This document shows positions 8,539 to 16,969 of a stretch of DNA of 64,000 nucleotides, piece by piece. Source of the DNA: Acidimicrobiia bacterium (GTDB taxonomy: Bacteria > Actinomycetota > Acidimicrobiia > IMCC26256 > PALSA-555); assembly GCA_035948415.1 (NCBI GenBank), contig DASZJD010000001.1, forward strand, positions 1-64,000. Direction: 5' to 3'. The notes beneath the pieces were generated by a model. It was not told the DNA's origin. It saw only the letters and a list, made by a program, of their open reading frames with translations, and made no database searches. Position numbers and translations under genes: made by a program. Numbering within the stretch: the first letter of the stretch is position 1; each line of letters starts with the position of its first letter.

Positions 8539-8850
8539 ATGAGACGCCGCACGGCGCCACGCGTCACGAGGGCAGCCTCGCCCTCCACGGACCGCCTGCT
8601 CTCGTGCTACGAGCAGGCGGCAACCCTCGCCGCAGTGGTCGATGTGGGCCCGTATCCGTACGTCAACCGGTGGGATAGCGAGGAGTTTCAGCGCACCCAA
8701 CGCGAGGCGCGCGCCGCACTCGGTGATGCCTCATACGAGGCCATTCTCACCCGAGGGTCATCGCTTGCACTGGACGCGGCGCTTGCATACGCCCGCAAGG
8801 AACTCGGTCGTGTGCTCGAGGAGCATCGCCCCGGCACCGCCGGCCCGTGA
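8539..8850 (+). CDS. Small protein resembling the C-terminal tail of LuxR/ATPase-type TPR regulators
   Basis: A 103-residue protein starting 4 bases after the cyclase stop. The stretch EARAALGDASYEAILTRGSSLALDAALAYARKEL matches the ending seen in many large actinobacterial TPR regulators and cyclases (pattern ALG-x-A-x-G-x-L-x-x-[DE]A-[IV]-xYA). No DNA-binding or ATPase domain precedes it. It may be a remnant tail left by rearrangement of a longer regulator, or a small partner of the cyclase. The family resemblance is from memory of the motif and has not been tested. Confidence 0.5.
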   Translation: MRRRTAPRVTRAASPSTDRLLSCYEQAATLAAVVDVGPYPYVNRWDSEEFQRTQREARAALGDASYEAILTRGSSLALDAALAYARKELGRVLEEHRPGTAGP

Positions 8851-9089
8851 CATGAGAACGAGTCGTCCCTGACGGCGGGTACCGCAGGTCGCGCCACATC
8901 GAGACCGTCCGCCGACCAAGAGCCCCGCGACGTGGCCGCCAGACCGGGATGTGAGGGTTCGGGGACGCGTTGACCGGGCGATCGGGGCCGGAGGCCGGGC
9001 GGAGCCGGCCGCGGGTCGCTGACGCCCACGCGGCCGAGTCCAATGACAGCGCGCCCGGACCCGACGATGGTGAACCGCCGCCGGGCCTT

Positions 9090-9629
9090 CTACAGCCAGC
9101 CGACGCGCGCGCCTTCCCGCCGCTGACCTTCGGGTGGTCTCGCCAGCCGTCCGGCGCGGACTCCCGTCAGCATGCGCTCGATCGTGTCGACGATCTCCGG
9201 GACGGTGTCGCGCAGGCCCTCGGCGTCGTGCGGGTCGACCTCCGAGGGTCCCATCCCGGCGTCGGTGAGCATGGCGTCGAGGTCGGCGAGCCGCTGCCCG
9301 ACGAACCCGAGGGGGTCCGCGCTCATCGCGGCGTCGAACTGGCGTGAGTTCGGTTCCCAGTCCCGCATGTGGGGATGGTGGTGGGTGCGGTCGTAGCTGC
9401 CGGGTGGGCCGGCGACGGACTCCAGGAGATCGGCGCGCCAGATCGGCGGCCCGACGAGGATCGGGCGTGACGCGTAGATCGAGCCGTCCCGAGCCGGGCT
9501 CTCCATCAGGCGGACCTCGACGCGCACGCCTCGCTCCGCTCCCTCCTGACCCGGGCCAGGGTGAGGGTCGACGAAGTAGAGATCGCCGATGGCGACACCG
9601 ATCCTCCCGAAGGCGAACACGTGGAGCAT
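9090..9629 (-). CDS. Conserved hypothetical protein
   Basis: A 179-residue soluble protein that I do not assign to a named function. The N-terminal third looks like a beta-rich domain (FAFGRIGVAIGDLYFVDPHPG, then VRVEVRLMES). The middle has SIYASRPILVGPPIWRADLLES and the His cluster YDRTHHHPHM, a possible metal site. The C-terminal half is helical (LADLDAMLTDAG, TVPEIVDTIERMLTGV). No signal peptide or membrane helix is visible. It is followed on the same strand, 132 bases upstream, by the SRPBCC gene. It resembles proteins common in actinobacterial genomes, but I cannot name the family with confidence. Confidence 0.65.
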   Translation of the reverse strand: MLHVFAFGRIGVAIGDLYFVDPHPGPGQEGAERGVRVEVRLMESPARDGSIYASRPILVGPPIWRADLLESVAGPPGSYDRTHHHPHMRDWEPNSRQFDAAMSADPLGFVGQRLADLDAMLTDAGMGPSEVDPHDAEGLRDTVPEIVDTIERMLTGVRAGRLARPPEGQRREGARVGWL

Positions 9630-9762
9630 GCGCGCTCCCTCCTGGTCCGAGCTTCACGACCCAGCCACCGAGGGTGCCACGCGTGCCGCGGGCCGGCAAC
9701 CGTTGCGCCGACCGTGCCGGCGTCCTCGCCGCGTCCAAGCGGGCCCGGACGGGTCGCGGGGA

Positions 9763-10305
9763 TCACGTGGCCCCGCCCGATCGCGCGTGCACCTCGGCGA
9801 GGCGACGCAGCGTCCGCAGCTGCTTTCGCATCATGACCAGATCTCCCAGCGGCAGCACTCGGCGCAGGACGCGGCCGGTGGGCGTGCGCCGGAACCGGAC
9901 TCGGAGCTTCACGACCAGCCGCGCCGCGCCTTCCCGAGGCGTGACGAGGTACGTGATCCCGACCTCGCCGAACAGGCGGTGGTCCGTGAACACGGTGATC
10001 TGCCGGTCGGCTTCGAAGTCGGTGAGCGTGAAGATGGTCATGAACCGCTGTCCGGTGACAAGGTCCTCGACGCCCGAAACCAGTCGGCGCGGGCTGCGAC
10101 GACCCCGGTTGTCGATCCAGTCGTAGCTGTAGGGCGCGAGCCGGAGCTGGCAGAGCCAGCGAAAGACCACCGCCGCCGGCGCCCGCACCGTGATGGCGCG
10201 AAACAGGGTCTGGTCGGCGTCGGCGACGAGCTCGTCGCACGGGTAGCGGGCCGCGCGCTCGTCGGCGTCCGCGCCCCAGGACGCGAAGGGAGAAGTCCGC
10301 GTCAC
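9763..10305 (-). CDS. SRPBCC (START-like/polyketide cyclase) family protein
   Basis: A 180-residue helix-grip protein. The GTG start at 10305 overlaps the stop of the DinB-MOSC gene (GTGA, 4 bases), indicating translational coupling. The fold is suggested by the N-terminal segment TLFRAITVRAPAAVVFRWLCQLRLAPYSYDWIDN, followed by VTGQRFMTIFTLTDFEADRQITVFTDHRLFGEVGITYLVTP and a basic C-terminal helix. Such proteins bind small hydrophobic ligands. A longer in-frame opening exists upstream but lies wholly within the MOSC gene in another frame and is not favoured. Confidence 0.75.
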   Translation of the reverse strand: MTRTSPFASWGADADERAARYPCDELVADADQTLFRAITVRAPAAVVFRWLCQLRLAPYSYDWIDNRGRRSPRRLVSGVEDLVTGQRFMTIFTLTDFEADRQITVFTDHRLFGEVGITYLVTPREGAARLVVKLRVRFRRTPTGRVLRRVLPLGDLVMMRKQLRTLRRLAEVHARSGGAT

Positions 10306-11378
10306 GGCCCGGAGGCGCGACCCGCTCGGCCGGTCGCAGTCCCCCGCCCCTCTGCGGACGGATCGGGGTCGCCCGGCTGCACCACGACGGCGTCGCCGGG
10401 CTGCACGACACCGGGCTCGCGGACCCAGCCGTACCAGCGGGTCCACTGGGGGTTGCGGTCGTGGCCGATGCGCCGGAAGTCGCCGTCGGCGAACCACCGG
10501 GTCTGCTTCGCGCACGGCGTGGCCGGGAACGACAGCTCGGTGAGGGCGCTGCCGACCCGGAGGCGGGTACCGGGGCGCAGCGTGGCCCAGTCGACCCCCG
10601 ACAGGGTGAGGTTCTCGCCGGCCGACCCGGGGGCGATCGGGTGGCCGGCTCGGGCCAAGGCGTCGATGACGTCGGCCGACCACACGCAGACAGCCTGGAA
10701 CGGCCGTCCGTGGTGCCGGCGCTCGGCTTGGTGGTCGCCGTCGAGGCCGCGGCGGCCGAGCGAGCCGCGGTCGATCGGGCGCTTCGGCACGCCGCCGTTC
10801 GACACGTTCACGTGGGTGACCCGCCCGGCGGCGGCCGGGGCGCCGGCGCCGAGGGCGGCGAGGCCGCGGCCCACGTCCATCCAGTGGTGCGTGGCGTCGT
10901 GGACGGCGTGGAACAGTGCGGCCTCGGCCTGGACGGTGTGGTCCCCGACGTGTCCCGCGTGTGCCCAGGCCTCGGGGGCGGCGCCGCGCGCGAGGGCGGC
11001 GAGCGCGTGGCCCTCCCGCTCGAGGTCACCGGCCACGGTCCGGGCGTCCAGCTCCGGTGGCGCTCCGCTCGGCGTCGGTTCGGCCGCCGGCGGCGCCGGC
11101 AGGGTGCTGCCGTCACGGGCGAGGATCGTCTCGATGCCGGCCCGCAGCACCGCGGTGACCAAGGCGCTGTGGACGCCGTACTCGAGCGCCGACCACACCG
11201 TCGGGCCGGGACGACGGTTCACCGCCGTCGCAGGGAGATCGCTCGTCGCCAGCTGCCACCAGAGACCGAGGGCGTCGAGGAGGGAGACGGCGTCCTGAAC
11301 GGTCCAGTCCCGGGCGTCGAAGCCGCACTCGGCACAGGTCTCCGACGTCCGGCCGTCCACCGGCCCAGCATGCCGCAC
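10302..11378 (-). CDS. DinB-like domain fused to a MOSC domain
   Basis: A 358-residue two-domain protein. Residues 1 to about 185 form a DinB-like helical bundle opening with CAECGFD and containing VWSALEYGVHSALV and AEAALFHAVHDATHHWMDVGRG, where the spaced His residues match a DinB metal site. From about 190 a MOSC domain follows: VNVSNGGVPKRP, then FQAVCVWSADVIDAL, GSAGENLTLSGVDWATLRPGTRLRVG and the conserved Cys in FPATPCAKQ. MOSC domains bind sulfurated molybdenum cofactor or act in N-hydroxylated substrate reduction. The fusion suggests a thiol- or metal-dependent step coupled to MOSC chemistry; the reaction is unknown. Confidence 0.8.
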   Translation of the reverse strand: MRHAGPVDGRTSETCAECGFDARDWTVQDAVSLLDALGLWWQLATSDLPATAVNRRPGPTVWSALEYGVHSALVTAVLRAGIETILARDGSTLPAPPAAEPTPSGAPPELDARTVAGDLEREGHALAALARGAAPEAWAHAGHVGDHTVQAEAALFHAVHDATHHWMDVGRGLAALGAGAPAAAGRVTHVNVSNGGVPKRPIDRGSLGRRGLDGDHQAERRHHGRPFQAVCVWSADVIDALARAGHPIAPGSAGENLTLSGVDWATLRPGTRLRVGSALTELSFPATPCAKQTRWFADGDFRRIGHDRNPQWTRWYGWVREPGVVQPGDAVVVQPGDPDPSAEGRGTATGRAGRASGP

Positions 11379-11426
11379 GGGCGCGACGCGGGCGGACGAA
11401 ATGTCGGGGGCGCGGTCCGAGTGGGC

Positions 11427-12641
11427 TCAGGCGCCGAGTCGCATGGGCAGGTCTTTCAGCGCGTTGTTCAGGTTCGAGCGCTGCCGGCGAGGCTCGCCGG
11501 TGAGCTCCAAGCGTGGAAACGCGCTCAGGAGCTCGTCCAGGAAGACGCGGCCCTCGAGGCGAGCCAGGTGGACGCCGAGGCAGAAGTGCTCGGCGATCCC
11601 GAACGACAGGTGCGGGTTCGGGTCCCGGTGGATGTCGAAGCGGTGCGGGTCGGCGAACACGTCGCCGTCGCGGTTCGCCGACGTGTAGATCATGGCCAGC
11701 TTCTCGCCCGCGGCGATCGGCTGGCCGTGCACGACCGCGTCGGCGCTGGCGGTGCGCCGGAAGTAGTGGAGCGGGTTCGCCCAGCGCAGGATCTCCTCGA
11801 CCGCGCCGGGCAGGAGCGACCGGTCCCGGCGGAGCTCGGCCAGCTGGTCGGGGTGCTCCAAGAGCGCGAGCACCCCCGACGAGAGCATCGTCCGGGTGGT
11901 GTCGTTGCCGGCCGTGACGAGCTGGACGAAGAAGTAGCCGAACTCGAGGTCCGACATCGGCCGCCCGTCGATCTCGGTGGCGAGGAGCTGCGCGCCGACG
12001 TCGTCACCGCCGGCACCACGACGCCGCCGCGCGTACTCCATGCCGTACATCGCCATCGCGACCGAGCCTTCGCTCTCCGCGTGGGTGTAGCCACCGGGGT
12101 TCAGCTCGGGATCCTGACCGCCCGTGGTCTGCTCGGCCCACCGGTTGATCTGGGCCCGGTCCGACTCGGGGATGCCGAGCAGCTCGCCGAACACCTGCGA
12201 CGGGAGCATCGCCGCCAGGTCGTGGACGAACTCGACGTCGCGGCGCTCGGCGCCCGTGGCCATGATGTGCCGGCAGATCTCGCGCACCCGCTCCTCGAGG
12301 CGGGCCATCGACCGCGCTTTGAAGTACGGGGCGGTCTCGCGCCGCAGCCCGCTGTGACGAGGCGGGTCCATCATCAGCAGCATGTTCTTCGTCTGCTCGA
12401 GCTGGGCCGCCGGCTGGTCCTCGAGCACGACCCCGCCGACCTGAGCCGAGAACAGGGTCGGCTGGCGCGCCACCTCGACGACGTCGGCGTGGCGGAGCAC
12501 GGCCCAGTAGGCGGTGCCGTCCGGCATGGCCTGGCGGTAGACCGGCTGCTCGCGGCGCAGGTACTCGAACGCCTCGTGCGGCGGGGCCTCGACGTACCCG
12601 TCGGGATCGTAGATGTCGATGGACTCGAGCGTCAGCGCCAC
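11427..12641 (-). CDS. Cytochrome P450
   Basis: A 404-residue soluble bacterial P450 from a GTG start ([16 protein letters not shown]). All hallmark motifs are present: the I-helix AGNDTT oxygen-activation motif, the K-helix ExxR in EEILRW, and the heme loop [11 protein letters not shown] with the axial Cys. In the heme loop the usual Gly at the third position is Ile-Ala, a tolerated variation. The N-terminus resembles actinobacterial CYP families acting on steroids, terpenes or fatty acids, but the substrate cannot be read from sequence. No ferredoxin gene is adjacent, so redox partners are encoded elsewhere. Confidence 0.93.
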   Translation of the reverse strand: MALTLESIDIYDPDGYVEAPPHEAFEYLRREQPVYRQAMPDGTAYWAVLRHADVVEVARQPTLFSAQVGGVVLEDQPAAQLEQTKNMLLMMDPPRHSGLRRETAPYFKARSMARLEERVREICRHIMATGAERRDVEFVHDLAAMLPSQVFGELLGIPESDRAQINRWAEQTTGGQDPELNPGGYTHAESEGSVAMAMYGMEYARRRRGAGGDDVGAQLLATEIDGRPMSDLEFGYFFVQLVTAGNDTTRTMLSSGVLALLEHPDQLAELRRDRSLLPGAVEEILRWANPLHYFRRTASADAVVHGQPIAAGEKLAMIYTSANRDGDVFADPHRFDIHRDPNPHLSFGIAEHFCLGVHLARLEGRVFLDELLSAFPRLELTGEPRRQRSNLNNALKDLPMRLGA

Positions 12642-12729
12642 GCCGTGCCTCCGCGACCCGGTGCCGGGACGCAGCGACCGTACCGGGCCCGCCCGACCCT
12701 CGCCGCCCCACGCTCGGGCCGGTCGGCGG

Positions 12730-13485
12730 TCACGAGAACTTGGTGTGTGGGCGTGCCAGCGTGTCCCCGTCCACTCGCAGGTCGACCCGCTCGTTGTAGA
12801 AGCAGACCAGGCCGGCGATCTTCTGGCTCTCGGGCAGCGGCGTCGGGTACGACCACGCCAGGTCCTCGACGGCGCCGCGCCCCGTGCGGACGGACCAGTA
12901 CCGCGCGAGTCCCTTGTACGGGCAGCCCGACGTCGTGTCCGACGGGACGAGCAGGTCCATGCGGACGTCGACCTTTGGCACGTAGAACCGCGGCGGCAGC
13001 CCGGTCTCGAACAGCAGCGTGGGCTTCCGGGTCTCGGCGACGGTCACGCCGTCGACGATCACCTCGACGTGCCGGGAGCTGGGGAGGATGTCCACCCGCG
13101 TGTGCGGGTCGCGCGGGTGCACGTACACCTCCTCGTCCTCCTCGAACCAGGCGTCCATCGAGTACCAGTCGAACCGGATGAGGTCGCGCAGCGCCTCGAT
13201 CGGCGAGTCGGGGTAGGCCCAGGCGGCGTCCTCGGCGACCGAGGCGCCGCCCTTGACGTGGTAGTAGCGCGCCTCGCCACGACTCGGTGAGTGCTCGGTG
13301 CGGTCCGACGGGCTCAGCAGCTCCGTGCGCACGTCACCACGAGGGAAGTAGTACGCCGGGTAGTAGGGCACCTCCCACACCAGCAACGGCTGGTGGGTGT
13401 CGGCGACGACCTCGCCGCCGAGGTAGGTGCGCACCCGCTTCGCCCCGGGCTCGATCTCGACCCGGCCTCGTCGCTGCTCGCTCAT
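12730..13485 (-). CDS. Tandem DUF427 domain protein
   Basis: A 251-residue protein made of two DUF427 repeats. Each repeat shows a strand pair, a WE-VPYYPAYYFPRGDVR or FETGLPPRFYVPKVDVRMDLL motif, an S-P-S-D/V-P-S-D-T turn, a YYHV/YWSV strand and a closing WAYPDS/WSYPTP motif followed by a helix. An excellent ribosome site (GGAGGAGGG) precedes the ATG. The function of DUF427 is not firmly known. The length fits the tandem form common in actinobacteria. Confidence 0.88.
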   Translation of the reverse strand: MSEQRRGRVEIEPGAKRVRTYLGGEVVADTHQPLLVWEVPYYPAYYFPRGDVRTELLSPSDRTEHSPSRGEARYYHVKGGASVAEDAAWAYPDSPIEALRDLIRFDWYSMDAWFEEDEEVYVHPRDPHTRVDILPSSRHVEVIVDGVTVAETRKPTLLFETGLPPRFYVPKVDVRMDLLVPSDTTSGCPYKGLARYWSVRTGRGAVEDLAWSYPTPLPESQKIAGLVCFYNERVDLRVDGDTLARPHTKFS

Positions 13486-13582
13486 GAACCCTCCTCCGGG
13501 CGCGGCTCGCGCCGTCCGGACCCAGGATGCCCCCCGGGAGCCTCGGTCGCCGAGCCGAGCGGTTTCCGGCGACCGGCCGCGC

Positions 13583-14317
13583 TCACCACAGCCGGGCGGT
13601 GACCATCGCCGCGGCCAGGAGCACCACGGTCGACGACAGGGCGCGCAGGGAGCGCTCGAGGGGCCGGAGCAGCGTGGCCGCGTCGAGGGGCAGCACGCGG
13701 CCGTCCGAGAGCGTCAGGTCGCCCTCGGCCCGGCGCACGCGTCGGCGGAGCAGGCGGGCCGGCGTGCTGAGGGCGCGCTGGGCGTAGGAGAGCGTGAACG
13801 CGGCCGCGGCGCCGATGACCGCGGCCACGCCGAGGCCGTCGGCCTGGGCCGCGTAGGCGGTGAGCACCGGGAACGCCCCCCACGACAGCGCGAAGCCGGC
13901 GTCGGTGTGCAGGCGCCCGCCGAAGAGCTCGAGGTTGTAGGCGACGACCAGCACCGGTCCCACCACGATGAAGGGGATCAGCACCGGGCCGGCGCGGCTG
14001 ATCCCAGCGACGCCGATCCCGACCGCGGCGAGGACGCCCACGACGCTCGAGGCCACGAGCACCCGATCCGGGATCTGGGTGCGCAGCGGGTGGCCGTGCA
14101 GCTCGTCGAGCGCGTGGGCGCCGACCCCCATGGCCGCGAAGAAGGCGAGCACGGTGGCCCCGAGGCGCACGCCGTCCAGGCGCGGGGCCAGCGCGGCGCC
14201 GATCGCGACGTAGCCCAGGTGCCACGCCGTGTAGGGCGGGTGCAGGAGCGTCCACCAGTCCCGCCACCCGCCGGGGCGCGCGGCGTAGAAGGCGGCCCGG
14301 CCCCTCGGCTCAGCCAC
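13583..14317 (-). CDS. Polytopic membrane protein, possibly UbiA-like prenyltransferase
   Basis: A 244-residue protein with about 6 to 8 predicted membrane helices. The N-terminal HPPYTAWHLGYVAIGAALAP and the following GAHALDELHGHPLRTQIPD place an acidic, N/D-x-x-x-D-like loop after the second helix, as in UbiA prenyltransferases. The match is weak and the second Asp-rich loop is not obvious. The GTG start overlaps the stop of the upstream UbiE-type gene by 8 bases (GTGGCTGA), so the two are coupled. A quinone-pathway role is inferred from that neighbour and from the divergent geranylgeranyl-reductase gene. Confidence 0.6.
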   Translation of the reverse strand: MAEPRGRAAFYAARPGGWRDWWTLLHPPYTAWHLGYVAIGAALAPRLDGVRLGATVLAFFAAMGVGAHALDELHGHPLRTQIPDRVLVASSVVGVLAAVGIGVAGISRAGPVLIPFIVVGPVLVVAYNLELFGGRLHTDAGFALSWGAFPVLTAYAAQADGLGVAAVIGAAAAFTLSYAQRALSTPARLLRRRVRRAEGDLTLSDGRVLPLDAATLLRPLERSLRALSSTVVLLAAAMVTARLW

Positions 14318-15041
14318 CGCCGCGGGTCCCCCACATGACCACCCCGCCGCCGAGGCTCATCGTGCGGGCCCCGACGTCCACGAACCCCGCCGCTCGGAGC
14401 GCGTCGACCGTCGAGTCGAGCGGGTAGCGCCGGTAGTGCGCAGAGATGTTCGGGCCGAGGAACCGCCCGACCCGGAACCAGGCCCGACCCCCGAGCGCGC
14501 TGGCGGCCGGCAGCGCCAGCCGCGTGTACAGCCACCACCAGAGGCGCCAGAACCGGTTGGGGGGCACGCAGAACTCGAGGCTCGCCACCGCCGCGCCCGG
14601 CTCCAGCACCCGCGCCAGCTCGCGCAGGGTGGCGGCCGGGTCGGCGACGTAGCGCAGCAGGTACGTGAACGTGAGCCCGTCGAAGCTGGCGTCGGGGAAC
14701 GGCAGCGCCTCGGCGCGCCCGGCGAGCAGCGTCACCCGGTCGGCGGCGCCGTCGGCGCGCACCGCGGCCTGGCCGCGGCGCAGCATCGCCTCGGTCAGGT
14801 CGACGCCGACGACCGCGGCCCCGGTGCGACGCTCGAGCTGCCGCGCCACCCCCGCGGTGCCGGTCGCCACGTCGAGCACCCGCCGCGGGGCGGCCGGTAC
14901 GATCCGGTCGACCATCGCGCGGCGCCAGCGGCGGTTCTGACCCAGCGACAGCAGCTCCTCGAGCGTGTCGTAACGCTTGGGGAGCCCCGTGAAGAGGTCT
15001 CGGGCGAAGCGATTGGGATCCGCCGATGGGCCGACGAGCAT
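14310..15041 (-). CDS. UbiE/MenG-family methyltransferase (demethylmenaquinone type)
   Basis: About 243 residues from the ATG at 15041, with a G-rich ribosome site before it; a GTG 6 bases upstream is possible. It is a class I SAM-dependent methyltransferase with motif I VLDVATGTAGVARQL and the post-I acidic residue in VVGVDLTEAMLRRG. The UbiE-type signature FDGLTFTYLLRYVADPAATLRELARVLEPGA follows, then the C-terminal segment RRYPLDSTVDALRAAGFVDVGAR. The family methylates demethylmenaquinone or 2-polyprenyl benzoquinones. A -10 hexamer TACGCT lies at 15069-15074 on the minus strand. It is followed, with overlap, by the UbiA-like membrane protein. Confidence 0.85.
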   Translation of the reverse strand: MLVGPSADPNRFARDLFTGLPKRYDTLEELLSLGQNRRWRRAMVDRIVPAAPRRVLDVATGTAGVARQLERRTGAAVVGVDLTEAMLRRGQAAVRADGAADRVTLLAGRAEALPFPDASFDGLTFTYLLRYVADPAATLRELARVLEPGAAVASLEFCVPPNRFWRLWWWLYTRLALPAASALGGRAWFRVGRFLGPNISAHYRRYPLDSTVDALRAAGFVDVGARTMSLGGGVVMWGTRGGG

Positions 15042-15100
15042 GAACACCCCCCCTGGTCTCGGAGGCCGAGCGTACGACGCCCGGAATCGCGGGGGGCAGC

Positions 15101-16450
15101 GTGGGTGGTGACCGGTTCGACGTCGCCGTCGTCGGCGCCGGGCCCGCGGGCAGCGCCGCCGCGCTCGTGCTGGCCCGTGCTGGCGCCCGCGTGGCGCTGA
15201 TCGACAAGGCGGCCTTCCCGCGCGACAAGGCCTGCGGCGACCTGGTCGGGCCGCGGGGGGTGCGGGTGCTCGACGACCTCGGCCTGCCCGTGCCCGGCGC
15301 GGTCCCGGTCGGCGACATGCTCGTCACCGGGCCCACCCACTCCGTGCGCCTGCCGAGCCGCGCCGGCCGCACCTACCCCGGCCACGGCGTCGTGGTGCCC
15401 CGTCGCGACTTCGATTCCATGCTGCGCGACGCCGCCGTCGCCGCCGGCGCCGAGCCGCGCGTGGGTCGGGCCGAAGCGCCCGTCGTCGGCGACCACGGCG
15501 TCGAGGGCTGCACGCTGACCTCGGGACCCACGGTGCGCGCCGACGTCGTCATCGGCGCCGACGGGGCGCTGAGCGGGGTGGCGCGATGGGCGGGACTCGT
15601 GCAGCCCGAGCGCGTCCTCTGGGGCTTCGCGACGCGGGCCTACGTCGACCAGGCGGTCGCGCTGCCGGAGATCTGCTGGTGGGAGCCCACACCGTGGCGC
15701 GCCTTCCCCGGCTACGGGTGGCTCTTCCCGGGGCCGGGCGACACCGCGAACGTCGGTCTCGGGTGCGGGGTCCTCGCCGATCGGGGCGCGGCGGCGGCGG
15801 TGGCCCGAGGCCTCCCGGGCTTCCTCGAGGACTTGGTCCGGCGCGGCCTCCTGGCCCGCGCGCCCGCGACCGACGGCTCGGCCTCGCTCGGCGGGTGGCT
15901 GAAGCTCGGCATGGTCGGGACCCTGCCCGCGGTCGGGCGGGTGCTGCTGGTCGGCGACGCCGCCGGCCTCGTGAACCCGCTCCAGGGCGAGGGCATCGCG
16001 CAGGCCCTCGAGAGCGGCCGCGCCGCGGCGGAGGCCGTGCTGGCGGGTCCGGCGGGCGCCGCCGACCGCTACCGCGGCTTCCTCGCCGCCCGCTACGCGC
16101 CATACCACGCCGCGACCGCCCCGGTGCACGCCGCGCTCCTCCCCCGCCCTCGCGCCGTGGCGCTCCTGGCCCGCACCCTCACCGCGCCCGGGCTGGGCCG
16201 GCTGCTCGCCGGTGGGTGGGCGCTGTACTGGAACGAGCTCCTGGACGGGGCCACGCCGGGGGCGGCGCGGGCGGTCGCGGTGGCCGCCGACCGCGGGTTC
16301 CGGGCCGGCGCCGCCGGCGGCGCGATCCATCGCTGGTTCCGGTCGACCCTCGGCTCGGGGTCCCGCCGAGGCGGGCCCGAGCCGGCCCCGCCTCAGTTGA
16401 GCTTGGCGTCGAGCGGGAAGTCGGCGAAGAGACGCTCCTTGCCGCGCTGA
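15101..16450 (+). CDS. Geranylgeranyl reductase-family FAD oxidoreductase (MenJ-like)
   Basis: A 449-residue flavoprotein from a GTG start. The N-terminal dinucleotide motif VAVVGAGPAGSAAALVLARAGA binds FAD. AFPRDKACGDLVGPRG is the family Cys-Gly-Asp segment, RRDFDSMLRDAA follows, and VLLVGDAAGLVNPLQGEGIAQALESGRAAAE is the second FAD site. Members saturate isoprenoid side chains of menaquinone or lipids; MenJ of mycobacteria is one. Together with the divergent UbiE and UbiA-like genes this fits menaquinone tailoring. Its 3-prime end overlaps algH on the other strand by 58 bases, so the last 19 residues may be poorly conserved. Confidence 0.86.
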   Translation: MGGDRFDVAVVGAGPAGSAAALVLARAGARVALIDKAAFPRDKACGDLVGPRGVRVLDDLGLPVPGAVPVGDMLVTGPTHSVRLPSRAGRTYPGHGVVVPRRDFDSMLRDAAVAAGAEPRVGRAEAPVVGDHGVEGCTLTSGPTVRADVVIGADGALSGVARWAGLVQPERVLWGFATRAYVDQAVALPEICWWEPTPWRAFPGYGWLFPGPGDTANVGLGCGVLADRGAAAAVARGLPGFLEDLVRRGLLARAPATDGSASLGGWLKLGMVGTLPAVGRVLLVGDAAGLVNPLQGEGIAQALESGRAAAEAVLAGPAGAADRYRGFLAARYAPYHAATAPVHAALLPRPRAVALLARTLTAPGLGRLLAGGWALYWNELLDGATPGAARAVAVAADRGFRAGAAGGAIHRWFRSTLGSGSRRGGPEPAPPQLSLASSGKSAKRRSLPR

Positions 16451-16950
16451 CGCCGCAGCACGGCCCGCCACATCCCCTCGGGCGCCGCCGACCACGGGTC
16501 GGACGGCTCGGCGGGAAGGACGAACCATCCGCCGGCGTCGAGCTCGGCCTCGAGCTGCGTGGGCCCCCAGCCCGCGTACCCGGCGAAGACCCGGAGCCGG
16601 TCCACGCGCGGCAGGACCTGCTCGGGGTCGCGCTCGAGGTCGACGGTGCCGAGGTCGTCGAACAGCGGGGCGAACCCGTCCGGCTCGGCCTGGTCGTGGC
16701 GCCGGGCCAGCCCGATGGCGGCCTCGGGCTGCACCGGGCCGCCCACGAACACGACCGGCGGCTCGGTCGCCAGCGCCGCCCACGCGGGCAGGGACGCGCC
16801 GACCGCCGTGCCCGGCGACGGGCGGTTCAGCACCACGCCGACGGCGCCGTCCGACGTGTGCTCGAGGACCAGCACGACGGTGCGGAAGAAGTTCGGGTCC
16901 TCGAGGTCGGGGGTCGCCACCAGCAGGCGGCCTCGCGTCGACTCGCTCAC
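16393..16950 (-). CDS. YqgE/AlgH family protein (DUF179)
   Basis: A 185-residue protein with the family opening RGRLLVATPDLEDPNFFRTVVLVLEHTSDGAVGVVLNRPS, the VFVGGPVQPEAAIGL segment and VFAGYAGWGPTQLEAEL near the C-terminus. AlgH proteins are widespread and their molecular role is still unsettled. It lies 19 bases after the amidohydrolase stop and could be in the same transcript. The 3-prime end overlaps the reductase gene on the other strand. Confidence 0.9.
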   Translation of the reverse strand: MSESTRGRLLVATPDLEDPNFFRTVVLVLEHTSDGAVGVVLNRPSPGTAVGASLPAWAALATEPPVVFVGGPVQPEAAIGLARRHDQAEPDGFAPLFDDLGTVDLERDPEQVLPRVDRLRVFAGYAGWGPTQLEAELDAGGWFVLPAEPSDPWSAAPEGMWRAVLRRQRGKERLFADFPLDAKLN

Positions 16951-16969
16951 CCGCGGCGCGGTCTCGCCG

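Noticed and set aside
8851-9089. Right end of an element integrated at ssrA
   Set aside because: No copy of the ssrA 3-prime sequence, integrase or repeat was found here; 8851-9089 shows no feature I can support.
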